Part shown: in pieces, positions 47,415 through 57,830 of the stretch
Layout: each line of letters starts with the position of its first letter
How positions within the stretch are numbered: the stretch's first letter is position 1
NCBI GenBank assembly: GCA_907163375.1
Contig: CAJQUW010005758.1
Span: 1 to 64,000 of the forward strand
DNA: 64,000 bases
Source: Prostheceraeus crozeri
Lineage: Eukaryota; Platyhelminthes; Polycladida; Euryleptidae
Direction: 5' to 3'
Position numbers and translations under genes: made by a program
Notes under the pieces: generated by a model
Seen by the model: only the letters and a program-made list of their open reading frames with translations
What the model was told of the DNA's origin: nothing
Database searches by the model: none

Positions 47415-48049
47415 AACGAAGGCAGATACGAACAAGCCGATTCTTTCACTGAATTTGTCTCACTCTTAGCTTTCAAACGAGCTATCGCACGACAAAATCC
47501 GTCCACTGGAAGCAAGCTGTCCAGGGGGGGGACGTCAGCCGAAAATTTTTTCTCTCAGATTTCGCTGGAAACATCCTTCCTAACCCAAAATTTCACGTAG
47601 ATTCCGAATCTGGCCTCCGTTTTCTCATCCGATGCTTCGTTTGGACGCTACACACCAAAAACATCACACACTATAGCCTCAAGACTAATCCTGGCGGTCG
47701 CCCACGTCAACCTAGACGGTCGCCCACGTCAACCAGGCGGTCGGACCAACTCACCCGAGTCTCACACTCTGTCGTTGCAGAGGGGGGGGACGTCAGCGAA
47801 CATGTTGTGAACGTGGACCCACCTGGCCGGCACACCACGACAGACCACAACCTCTGTCGTTCCAGAGGGGGGGACTCAGACACGAAGCACCACGGCGGCC
47901 GACCACGACACTCTGCCGTGCCAGAGGGGGGGGACTCAGACACGAAGCACCACGGCGGCCGACCACGACACTCTGCCGTGCCAGAGGGGGGGGGACGCAG
48001 CGATGGCCGCCATCTTGCGCGGTCCAGAAGTGGAGTTTTGCTTACTACT
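47415..48049. repeat. Polinton 2 right terminal inverted repeat
   Basis: Inverse of 24187-24965. It has one extra tandem copy of a 66-bp unit (near 47868-47990) with GGGGGG and CTCTGCCGTGCCAGAG hairpins, and lacks the ~200-bp block of the left repeat. Otherwise the two differ at only a few bases. Confidence 0.93.
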
Positions 48050-48077
48050 GTCCTGGAACGGTCTTTTGCCCATTACT
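48050..48077. repeat. Right target duplication of Polinton 2 and terminal piece of Polinton 1
   Basis: GTCCTG at 48050-48055 repeats 24181-24186. GAACGGTCTTTTGCCCATTACT (48056-48077) is the inverse of the first 22 bp of Polinton 1. Confidence 0.95.
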
Positions 48078-48321
48078 TGCACCTGCAGCAGTGACAAAAC
48101 AATTCAGATTGGTTATTGGACTCGCACTGTATTTCTATATTGACTGATAAAAACAAATCATATCAATTGCACATGCAATTCATATAGCATCTTATGAGAA
48201 ATTAATTGTCAGATCTCAGTTTTCGAACTTTTGCTTGCACTGAAGATTCATTTCGCTTCACATAACTTTTGACAGCATTCTTCGCTATATAGCATATTGA
48301 AAAAACTACGCAAAATGTATG

Positions 48322-48480
48322 AAATTTGGTTTTTCGAAAATTTGTCACTACCTAAATTTTTGGCCACGTGAAATTTGGAGACTACCTAAATTTTTGAAAT
48401 TTAGTTTTTCGAAAATTTGTCACTACCTAAATTTTTGGCCACGTGAAGTTTGGAGACTACCTAAGTTTTGAAAAATCTCG
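48322..48480. repeat. ~74-bp tandem duplication
   Basis: Two copies of GAAATTT(G/A)GTTTTTCGAAAA, ACTACCTAAATTTTTGG and CACGTGAA(A/G)TTTGGAG in the flank beyond Polinton 1. Confidence 0.85.
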
Positions 48481-48483
48481 CAA

Positions 48484-48534
48484 GGTGTGATATCCGGTGC
48501 GAGCGAAGCGAAGCGACGCGCCGGATATCATACC
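48484..48534. repeat. Inverted repeat with GCGA-rich loop
   Basis: GGTGTGATATCCGG and CCGGATATCATACC pair at 13 of 14 positions around GCGAGCGAAGCGAAGCGACGCG-type sequence. It abuts the end of the P-like transposase relic and may be a terminal or subterminal part of that transposon. Confidence 0.75.
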
Positions 48535-49307
48535 CTATACTACTAACTTTCCTCGACTAGACAATTCAGTAAGCTCCGATGAGTTCACAAATTCATCATC
48601 AATTTCAAAATGTGAAGTAGTACTTGAAATTAACTGACTCTTGCAACAGTCTTTTCTAAGCCTCCTTGAAATTACATGAGCAATATACCCACCGACAAAA
48701 CGTATTATTTGTATTTCCGACTCTTCAATATCAACTTCCGAATAATTGAGTGGATAATCATTAATGTAAGAGACCTGATAGTCAAAATCACCTTGATAGT
48801 CTAGCTCATCAGAAGTTGAAAAATCAAGATCGGACAGTTGGATCTTTGAATGCTTTAGAGAAGAATAAATCTTGATTTTTCGTTCACTTTCCATCACTTG
48901 TTTAACACTTACATAATAGTTAGAACCACTCATCTGTCTGTAAAGTCCAAAGCGATGCTCAATCACATCACTTTGACAATGTCCAAACAACACAAAACGG
49001 AATCCAATTTCAAACAAATACTCTGCAAATTCAGCTAAGGTTTGACACATGAGCTCACATGCAATAAAGGTCTCGCTTGTTAGGCCTCTTTTGCCACTTG
49101 AGCGCCATTCGACAAAAAAAGAATGATACTTTTTAAGAGGTGACAAGCGAGAGTCATGAGGTGAGGAAATAGGAAGCCTAGCATTGTCTTATGAAAACCG
49201 ACAGTCTGTGATTTCACATTTATAATCTTCAAGAGAAGGCACATTTGATGTAAAAATATTCTAGTCTCTTCCCACTGTGGATGACCATACAAAACATGGT
49301 AAGCCAA
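48535..49307 (-). pseudogene. P-element-like (THAP9-type) transposase relic, C-terminal part
   Basis: The open 203-codon part holds FRFVLFGHCQSDVIEHRFGLYRQ then MSGSNYYVSVKQVMESERKI, the strongly conserved 'QSD-x-E-x-RFG-x-YRQ-x-SG-x-NY' region of P-type transposases. Upstream (49080-49307) a second frame carries INVKSQTVGFHKTM, which belongs before it, and the first gives YHSFFVEWRSSGKRGLTSETF; the shift between the two frames lies near 49100-49146. Cysteine/His and catalytic parts further upstream were not recognised, so the gene is a truncated and frameshifted copy. Confidence 0.8.
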
Positions 49308-50171
49308 AGCATTGACGGTCGACTCATGGAAAACTCCCGCAGCAAGTTTGAACGATGATCGTTGTATTGAGCTGTGAGAGTGTTGCCTGTGGCTGCCTCA
49401 CTCTTTAGTCTCTTCCCCTACTTTGGTATCGAGCGCACGCGCACATTTTTTCGCTTCCAGTCCAGAACCACTATTTATAGAGAAGTCTATGCGACGCATG
49501 TTAGAACTAAGCCTACATTTAGTATGGTGCACAAGTTGATAGGAAATATCCATACTAGCTGCGGATAATGGTATTCACCTTTCATCCTCAGCCAACAAAC
49601 GATCATCCATATAACAAAAATATGTAGTTTATGTCAAGCTTCCATGTGACCTCTCGCATTTTCAAAGCTTGCTAAGCGAGACATTAAATCATGTGTGGAC
49701 CACGGCCCAATTTCATGCTTTCTGTTGACATCAGGTCTGTGAACAATGCCTCTCTGTGAAGATCTTTGATCGTCAAAGAATTAATAGACAGGAGTCATTA
49801 TAATTGCTCATTCTCAGACTGTCTCGGAATGTTTAGGACATCCTCATGATATTTTACAGATCAATATTATTTGTGGGATGTAACAATGATTTTAATAATA
49901 AATTGAACAAATAGTAACACCTATAACGACTCATTTGCCCCAATGTATGGAGCAGCTTCCACCATATTTGAGATTTGCAATAGATTCAATTATTGTTCTG
50001 ATTATTGTCAAAAATCAGCCTCGAAAATCAGAATATATTTCTTGTATATACCGGCATTTTGAAAGGACAACTTTAATATTGATTGAACATGATTGCCTTT
50101 TGGCAGCGACACCGGCAAATGTGTTACAGGCGTTGCTTGTGTGCCCTCTTTATATTTTGCGGAAATACTCC
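49308..50171. other. Non-coding stretch
   Basis: No recognisable gene or repeat; short accidental frames only. Confidence 0.5.
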
Positions 50172-50639
50172 TTAAGAAACTGCGGTTTTACGAATTTCAT
50201 ATCAGTCCTGACTGTTGACTATGGCTCCAAACTGATTCGAAGTTCATTCTCATTGACATTTATCAAACTCTGTGTTCATGCGATGAATAGCAGTATATGT
50301 GAAGTGTGTCGTTGCAGTTTACCGCTCTGGCCCTCCATAGACACAATAAAGTTATGCTTGAGTTATAAAGCTTGTCAATGCGTACCGAATTGGCCTTTAA
50401 GATCATTCATCGCTTGTAGCTTCTCTCCCACAAGACAGTCAACGTGTTATGACAACAGACTTTTGTAGCGTGTTTTTGTATTGAACATATTCTTGAAGTT
50501 CTTTGATCGTATTGATTGAGCATCATGCTCAGTTCGTGTGTAGGGCTTAATCATCGAGCTAAGGAAATGAATTGTTTTACAGATCGCTCTACTGCATGCA
50601 CAAAAGCAATTTATATGATTTATTTTTTTTCTAAAACAA
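50172..50639. repeat. 468-bp direct repeat, left copy
   Basis: Starts with TTAAGAAACTGCGG and ends CTAAAACAA directly before the piggyBac left end. Identical in length to 53896-54363, with one difference noticed (GAGTTATAAAGC versus GAGTTATACAGC). Confidence 0.97.
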
Positions 50640-50946
50640 CCCTTGACTACCAGGACATTTTTCGATAACGTTGAATATATTACAAAAGCCGATTATTTCG
50701 TTTTTGATGAAGTGGTCTTTCAGTACCGCGGCCGCAAATCAGAGACTAAACTCACAATACCAAAATCGAAATATTCGTCGCGCACAAATGTGTCTCTAAA
50801 CACCAAGGTTTCAGATACAATGAGATACGGAATTACCATTCACGAACATTTCGTCGTCCAAGAATTGGTCGCATTATACCAGCGACGAAGATTTCGTCAT
50901 TGGTAAGATTTTTGGTATTTTTTGTTGACTCCTGCTTAGCTGCGTG

Positions 50947-51725
50947 CAGGGATTGTAAAAATTAATTGGTTAATAATTAATTGCAATTTAATTGGACCAA
51001 TTAATTGATGGATAATTTGTATTCAATTATTAATTGATTGAATCATTAAAATTAATTGCAATTAATTCTCAATTAATTGCAATTAATTGGATCACTGTCA
51101 ATAAATTCCGCCTATGTTAGCACTTGGTACTTACTTGGTTCCTACTTTTTTTAAAAATTTACCTTCAACATTTGTACATTCAAACTCCATCTAGGTCTAC
51201 ACACACTCCTTTGAGATCAACTTCCATTTAACAATTGAAAATCGCAGGCGTGCGGATTGCATACGAGGAAGTGCACGCATGTCATACTCGTGTGAATTTT
51301 TAGTCTGAGGTTAGGGATGATTGATGACTAGTACAGGTTGCTTCTATTGTATGAATACAAAAATTATTTAAATTCACCTCATTTCGCATTTTTCACTTGA
51401 GAACATAGTTCAGATATTCTTAATAGATCTTAGTACCTGTAATTTGAGTCTTTAATCTAGTCTGATTTCAGAGATAATTTATAGAAAGTCTAAGGAATAT
51501 CCGTCGATAAAATGTTCCTTTCTATAAAAAGTCAAAAAATCAAGTCGAGAAAATGAATCACATCTAGGGTTAAATGAATGAACGCAATTAAGGCCCACGT
51601 AGGCCTATTAAGAATATTGGCAATTAATTGCAATTAATTGATTGATGAATTTCCAATTAAAAATTAATTGATTGATGGCAAAATAATTGATTTTTTATTT
51701 GCCAATCAATTATTTACAATCCCTG
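50947..51725. mobile_element. hAT-like non-autonomous element (MITE) inside piggyBac
   Basis: Perfect 13-bp inverted ends CAGGGATTGTAAA / TTTACAATCCCTG enclose 779 bp of AT-rich DNA dominated by AATTAATTG repeats near both ends. The CAGGG start is typical of hAT elements, but no 8-bp duplication is visible (GCTGCGTG left, ATTGTGAA right). It interrupts the 5' end of the piggyBac transposase gene. Confidence 0.75.
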
Positions 51726-53323
51726 ATTGTGAATACGATTCTGATTCATCTGAACCGGAAGAAATCTCAGACGACGATGCTCCTACTGACAATTCTTTAT
51801 GGTCAGACGGTGTCCAACTTCATCCACCTTCCCTTTTCACGGGACAGCCTGGTTTTTCTCAAAATTTTGAGACAGAGATAGACTGCTTCAAATACTTTTT
51901 CAGTGATGACATTGTGGAACTGATTATTCGAGAAACGAACAGATACGCCAAGGCAATGCATAGATCAAGAATTCAAAAGTGGGAAGATCTTACTAAGGAA
52001 GAATTCTCGTCTTTTCTTGGACTGTGTCTTATCATGGGATTAGTGAAAAAGCCGGCTGTTTCGGATTACTGGATTGATGATTGAGTATTTCAAGCACCAG
52101 TGTTTTCTCGAGTGATGTCGCGGAACAGATTCCAACAAATCATGAGTATGCTCCACTTCAATAACAACGACACTGCTGATACATCAGATTCATTGTACAA
52201 AATCCGGCCTGTTCTTGACATTGTGCTGAGTCTCTTCCAAACTTACACACCAAGTAGTGTTCTGTCTATTGATGAATTACTTCAGAAATTCAAAGGACGG
52301 CTTCACTGGCGTCAATACATTCCGTCCAAGCGACAAGCGTGCAAGGTACGGGATGAAAATATTCGTTGTCTGTGAGTCTTCAAAAAGTTATATCTACAAC
52401 TTTATTGTATATACAGGCAGAAATGCTCTCGCTAAGTTTTCTCCGTCTGATATACACGGAAGAATTTACATGGATCATCATCTGCATTACTTTTCGACGA
52501 AGTTGATTCTCTCATTAACGGAATCTCTGAAAGGAAAGGGCTACGTTCTGGTTCTTGACAACTTTTTTACTTCCGTTGAACTTTGCAGACGCTGTATTGA
52601 GTTGCAATTCGATTTGTTTGGCACAATAAGAAAGAATCGAAAGGAATTGCCCAAAGAATTCGTCGGCAAAACAATAGATCGAGGTGAGCTCCAAACTTCC
52701 TGCAGAGTCATTGATAATCATGCTGTGACACTTTTCAAATACTGTGATCCAAGAAAGAGCAAAAAGAAGGTCGTTCATATGATTTCAACACTGCACGATT
52801 CATTGATGGTGTCGAAAACCAAGAGGAATCAAGCAATCGACGTTCCTCAGATTATCCATGATTATAACCACACGATGGTTGGTGTTGACCGCGTTTCTCA
52901 AGTGGTCAGCACCATTTCGGTTGTGAGAAGATCCACCAAATGGTACAAGAAACTGTTTTTTATGTTGGTGGATTTTATCATACACAATTCATTTGTGATT
53001 TTTTCATCAAATATTCAGTGTACGAGGATGGCATATATATTAGTGCCACTATTCATGGCCTTTTGGCTTGTGGAGCAAGTATGAAGAGGATCCCTAGATC
53101 GATCGACGGCAACACGCCCCTTAGGCTGTTGAGTCAGAATTCTCATTTCCTGAGAATTCGAGTCGGCGATGAAAACCACAAATCTGTTTCGCAGGTGCGT
53201 TGTATGTTCTTCAAGAAAGCGTCGTAAGGATACAAAGTACATCTGTGAAGCATGTGGCGGTGTCTCTTTGTGTGCTGCACCCTGCTTCGAGGAGTTCCAT
53301 ACCAAAAGCTCCATTTGAACTTT
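51726..53323 (+). pseudogene. piggyBac transposase (broken, family-typical full length)
   Basis: An acidic start (SDSSEPEEISDDDAP) leads to the piggyBac N-terminal domain (FFSDDIVELIIRETNRYA, WEDLTKEEFSSFLGL), then MSRNRFQQIMSMLHFN, Asp 1 in LSIDELLQKFKGR, Asp 2 in VLVLDNFFTS, Asp 3 in VGVDRVSQV, and a C-terminal zinc domain (RCVVCSSRKR, YICEACGGVSLC, PCFEEFH, 53203-53310). A stop (TGA near 52082) and frame changes (near 52350 and between about 53020 and 53200) break it into 51668-52084, 52100-52375, 52257-53084 and a tail. The MITE removes or displaces the first codons. Apart from these it is complete in domain order. Confidence 0.88.
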
Positions 53324-53895
53324 TGTGCTTTGTCGTGATTATGTACATTGACTTGTATGAACATTAATTTGCGATTTTGTGGCATGAGTAGCGAGTTAGG
53401 CCTACTTTTGCTGTTTGTAATTTTGCTAAATTGAAGCACAACAGTTAAGACAAATGCAGTTTTGTTTACTTAAATTTGAGAGAGAAAAATTAAAAAATGG
53501 TTGGAGAGAATAGAATTCATTAAAGCTTGCAGCCATGAGTGACATCTTTAACACCTTTCAGCACTAATTCAAAGGAATATGCGTACGTGTATATGAGTTG
53601 AATTCGCAATTTAAGCGTAATGAGAGCGCATCGTGATAACTTCAGATGATGCGGCACAGAGAAACCATTCCTTAAAATAAAGTCGTGGTACAGAAAAACC
53701 ATTCCGCGAATGACGATTATTTCGGCTTTGGCAATATGAGCAATGACATCGAAATTATCTGTCGGTGAAATGTGACGCGCCAAAGAATAACGAAATAGTC
53801 GTCATCGATATTCCAGACACTGACACTGAATTTTGACCTCGGTTTGAGAAATTCAACATCAAATGACGAACATTTCGTGCTTGGTAGCTTAAGGG

Positions 53896-54363
53896 TTAAG
53901 AAACTGCGGTTTTACGAATTTCATATCAGTCCTGACTGTTGACTATGGCTCCAAACTGATTCGAAGTTCATTCTCATTGACATTTATCAAACTCTGTGTT
54001 CATGCGATGAATAGCAGTATATGTGAAGTGTGTCGTTGCAGTTTACCGCTCTGGCCCTCCATAGACACAATAAAGTTATGCTTGAGTTATACAGCTTGTC
54101 AATGCGTACCGAATTGGCCTTTAAGATCATTCATCGCTTGTAGCTTCTCTCCCACAAGACAGTCAACGTGTTATGACAACAGACTTTTGTAGCGTGTTTT
54201 TGTATTGAACATATTCTTGAAGTTCTTTGATCGTATTGATTGAGCATCATGCTCAGTTCGTGTGTAGGGCTTAATCATCGAGCTAAGGAAATGAATTGTT
54301 TTACAGATCGCTCTACTGCATGCACAAAAGCAATTTATATGATTTATTTTTTTTCTAAAACAA
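53896..54363. repeat. 468-bp direct repeat, right copy
   Basis: Follows the piggyBac right end; see the left copy at 50172. It starts with the TTAA target and continues into unique DNA after CTAAAACAA. Confidence 0.97.
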
Positions 54364-55849
54364 AGAATAGAAGTATATAGCATTGCATCCGATATTTAAG
54401 TTGTATATATTGTTTCTGTGATCCATTACAATTTACACATGGAATAGTATTACAATGTTTTTACGATGGCGTTTTAGAACAAGCTTTTTAGATTATATTG
54501 CTGATAAGGCGCTTGATTTATTGGCATTCAATATATAGGCTTACTGGAAAGGCAACACAATAGAAATTCTGCGGCAGTTTCCAGTGGATAAATGCAAGCC
54601 ATTTCCAAGTAAAAAGAAAACGAGTTGCCTAAAATAAACCACTTTGAATAGAATCAGACCTTTTATTTTTCTTTGTCTGCCTTGCAGTTGTAAATGTAAT
54701 GACCGTGTCCACTTTCGCATGATCGTCCCTGTTAGTGAATAAATCACATCCTTTATGTGTTACCGCTTCTGCTTCTCTCTCCTTTAAGAAGTCATTATTT
54801 CGGATTTTTCCATCTGATTCATTCACACTCCACAGTACAGCAAAGTACACGAGGTTTCGATGGTTGTCGTCACACCCTGATCATGTGATGAAAGTTAAGA
54901 AAAAAAATGTCCAGCAATGGGCTCGACTGCAATTACTTCTCATTCTTAATTTTGAAATTCGATTTTAACAGACAGGTCATATATTGTTTTCTAATGAAAG
55001 CCACATGATGCTCTGAGTCTGAGCATTGATGTTTATATGAAAAATATCTTCCCTAAAGACATCTGATTCAACACATCGATCCCTTTATGTACCTACAAAT
55101 GTTCAGTATTTCATGATTGAAATGAAAGCTGTTATAAACTTGAAACTCGGAAGAGACGTGGAGACTAGGGAAGAAATAAAGCAGGAAAAAGCAAAATTTC
55201 TGAAGTTCGGTTACAAGGCGTTTCTGCTGATGGTTGATCCAGTCATCACTCAATTGATGTTGGGTGATCATCTGCAGCAAGACTTCACCATGATGATTAT
55301 TGTTTAAGTGAAGAATTGGAAGTAGGCTTGCTTTTCCATTCAGTCGATGTTCTTTTCATCTAGTTTTTTTGGTTTTTCGAGTTCCTCTCCTTTGTATGAA
55401 CATTATACTCTCATCCTCAAATGCAATCATTGCGATGTTGATAATCGTAATAAAGATGTGCATTGGCTTCAAAATGAGACCTTATTTGTTAATTTCTGTT
55501 GGAGAATTAGAAAGCTATGCTACTTTGAAATTTAGTCATGTTTTTATGCGCACCCTGTATACATGTACAGTACATGTTCTCATTTTGGGAGATAAGAGGA
55601 ATCTGTAAGTTACCAATCTTGAATTGCACATGCATAAATATCATGCAAATATGATGCGCAAACATTATATCAATAATCAATGCTACTCTAAATGAAAACC
55701 ATCAATTTTCTAAAAAGTGCTTTTAAAAATGATCTTGCAGTAAATCAATTTTGCCCAAATTTTTGCTGAATGTTCAATATACATACAAACTGAAAGTCAC
55801 AAAAAATTGAACTTTCTTCGATTTTTTTAGAAAAATTGAATCTGACTTA
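54364..55849. other. Non-coding stretch
   Basis: No gene or repeat recognised. Confidence 0.5.
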
Positions 55850-57830
55850 TTTTAGGGGATATAAAAAGAGCCCCTGGTCTTGATAGGGTTAAAGCATCAT
55901 GATTTACGAAGCTCTTGCGTCAACCATTTTCTTTACTCCCTGGATAGAGTTAACTGGAATTTCATCTACGATGACTCAGTTTCGCTTGACATTAAGTGAC
56001 AAAAGTTTTAAGACACTGTAATTGAGTTGGCTGACAAATGAGTCGCGCATATAGGACAGTCGTGAAGAGATTAGCCTTGGATAACGTCTTTCGTGAAGTC
56101 TCTAATTAATCAACGTCGGGACGCCTTCCGCTGTGGAAACTTTGCCGTGTATAATTATCTGAAGGAAAATGTGCGATCTGAAATAGTTAGGCCGAAGTCA
56201 GTTTGGACCCAAAGTATGACTGCCAAAGATTTGTGGAGTGCCATCAGTACACATGTTGGAGTACATGTCAATAATCCACTACAACGTCTTCTGTCTCAGC
56301 AGGATTGTCTTTCAGAGACCACTGAAGACATTAGCCAGCATTTGGCTTCCCGTTTCAAGCAAGCCTGTTTCAATTGCACCTGTTTACAATACTTCGTGGC
56401 ACTCAGAATTTAATGAAATAGTCGTGCATATGTTCTTCTTTCTAAGTTGAAGCCATAATTTATCATCACATGACATTCCGAATATTCTTTGCAAGGAATC
56501 GGCTCCATTGATTTATGAAGTGTTGACTCATTAGTTCAAAATGTCCTTCGAAAAACAGTATGTGCCTCTGGTATGGAAAACATGTGCTGTATCTCCTATC
56601 CCGAACCGTGCAAATGCAAATCTTGATGACCTCACGATTATAAGCATTTTACCGACTTGGCAAAGCTCCTGGAGACTTTAATTTTGCAATCGATGAAGCA
56701 ACAGCTTATTGATAAATTCGCCAATTTTCAGTTTGGTTTTAAACCGGGTTTCTCAACCTCGTGTGCTCTGCTAAAAATTCAGGATTGCGTTACGAAATTT
56801 CTTGACAATGACTTAGTCTCTGGTGTCTACATGATATCGTACGATTGTGCAAAAGCATTTGACAAGCTACCACATGAAATTGTACTACACAGGATTATTG
56901 ATTACTCTTTCCCTACCGGCTTCGTCAGATGGATTCAATCGTATCTGACAGATAGGCAACAGCTTGTGCTAGTTGGTTTCCAATTAAGCTCTAGTGTCCT
57001 ATGGTGTTCCACAAGGGTCTATAATTGGTCCATATTTATTCACAATGTCTATCGGTTCCGCACCTGTATCCCCCACCTGTGTCTCACATCTGCTCTGTCG
57101 TAAAGTGCGCGGATGATGCCACACTGATTTTGCCTTTTCTAAGCAATCCCTCTCAGTCGTTGGAAAATACATCTCATCATCACAATCGCATGCTAAATTG
57201 GTCTGAATCTATTCGAATTTCTCTAAATGATGGCAAGTGCAAATCAATAACGATCAAAAAGAAGAACACCAATGCACTATCAAAACTTCCATCAGTCAAA
57301 ACGTGGATTAACTTAAGATTCTTGGGATTTCATTGAACTCAAGTTGGAACTGGAGTGACCATTTTGATAGCGTATTATCTGCCTGTTCCCGCCGCTTATG
57401 TGGCTTACGGGTGTTGAAGCAATCGGGTTTCTCTAGAGATCATCTTCTTAAGACATATAATTCTCTCATGCGTTCTTGCATTGAGTATTGTGCTCCGTTG
57501 TTTTTAACTATGTCTTCATGCGACTCCGGCAGGCTTGATATATTTCAGAAGCTTGTTCATCGTGTCATCTGTGGTGATGACGGGTGGAAGGGCTGCTTAT
57601 GTCCCTTACCTCAACGGCGACAGACGTTGTCCCTAAGGTTCCTGGAATTGGCAGCATCAGAAAATCATATTCCTAATGATCTGTTACCTCCGATGTCATC
57701 GTCGGGTAGATTCCTGTTACCTTATCGTTGCACGAAACGACGTGGTGATTCGTTCTTTCTGAAGGCTTGTTAAATCTACAATTTCGACTGTACAAAACCA
57801 AAGCTTTAATTTCGACTTCTAAATACTCAA
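55850..57830 (+). mobile_element. LINE (CR1/Jockey-like) relic
   Basis: A 5'-truncated non-LTR retrotransposon. RT-upstream text (KRAPGLDRV, then LINQRRDAFRCGNFAVYNYL) starts near 55860; no endonuclease region is seen. Terminal motifs run to the 'GRFLLPYRCTKRRGDSFF' end at ~57770. No poly(A) tail or duplication was identified. Confidence 0.8.
56093..57773 (+). pseudogene. LINE reverse transcriptase (broken)
   Basis: Order of parts: PKSVWTQSMTAKDLWSAI region; PIPNRANANLDDL (RT region 1); ETLILQSMKQQLIDKFANFQFGFKPG (in pieces); motif A ISYDCAKAFDKLPHEIV (~56835-56885); RWIQSYLTDRQQLVLVG; motif B zone near 57000; motif C CADDATLILPF (~57105); thumb WSESIRISLNDGKCKS; and the C-terminal LMRSCIEYCAPLF ... 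IPNDLLPP. Frame changes occur between 56093-56413, 56657-57103 and 57025-57336, and a stop (TGA near 57334) precedes the last frame 57333-57773. Clade assignment to CR1/Jockey-like is tentative. Confidence 0.82.

Larger units (their letters stand above)
24187..48049. mobile_element. Polinton 2 (Maverick), young, inserted in the end of Polinton 1
   Basis: It begins AGTAGTAAGCAAAACTCC and ends with the exact inverse, 23.9 kb in all. The 6-bp duplication is perfect and long inverted repeats are nearly identical except for C-tract length, internal copy number and one block, which argues for a recent insertion. It carries PolB, integrase, protease, ATPase, major capsid, penton-like and several accessory genes, among them a TATA-binding-protein-like gene. 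It looks almost whole, with about three breaks. GC content and codon use differ plainly from Polinton 1, so the two belong to distinct lineages. Confidence 0.97.
4715..48077. mobile_element. Polinton 1 (Maverick), older, interrupted by piggyBac and by Polinton 2
   Basis: The left end begins AGTAATGGGCAAAAGACC at 4715 and the inverted copy ends at 48077. The element's own DNA is 4715-24186 plus 48050-48077, about 19.5 kb, a normal Polinton length, of which 1.7 kb is a piggyBac insertion. Its gene set is diagnostic: protein-primed-type polymerase B, rve integrase, adenain-like protease, A32/FtsK-type ATPase, double-jelly-roll capsid protein and penton-like protein. It is AT-rich, and perhaps half of its genes are broken, with roughly a dozen or more breaks in total. 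Long inverted repeats still agree at about 95% over the part I could compare. No matching 6-bp duplication is visible outside the ends (GTTAAA left, TGCACC right). Confidence 0.95.
50640..53895 (+). mobile_element. piggyBac-family transposon with 468-bp flanking duplications
   Basis: Left end CCCTTGACTACCAGGACATTT, right end the imperfect inverse GCACGAAATGTTCG... (about 53866-53895, ending GGTAGCTTAAGGG). TTAA follows the right end (53896-53899), but ACAA rather than TTAA precedes the left end. Subterminal regions share GACGAAATATT and CGAACATTTCG-type repeats. A hAT-like 779-bp element is inserted near the transposase start. Total 3.26 kb. Confidence 0.88.

Noticed and set aside
4715-48077. 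A bacterial prophage or integrated plasmid
   Set aside because: Phage-like motifs exist (fibre motif, ATPase), but gene content, long inverted ends, 6-bp duplication, introns and AATAAA signals fit Polintons in an animal genome.
50643-50906. 87-codon frame at the piggyBac left end
   Set aside because: It consists of terminal and subterminal repeats and has no domain; the transposase starts further on.
50172-54363. LTRs of a retrotransposon for the 468-bp direct repeats
   Set aside because: They lack TG...CA ends; no primer-binding site, polypurine tract, gag or pol lies between, only a piggyBac element with its own inverted ends.
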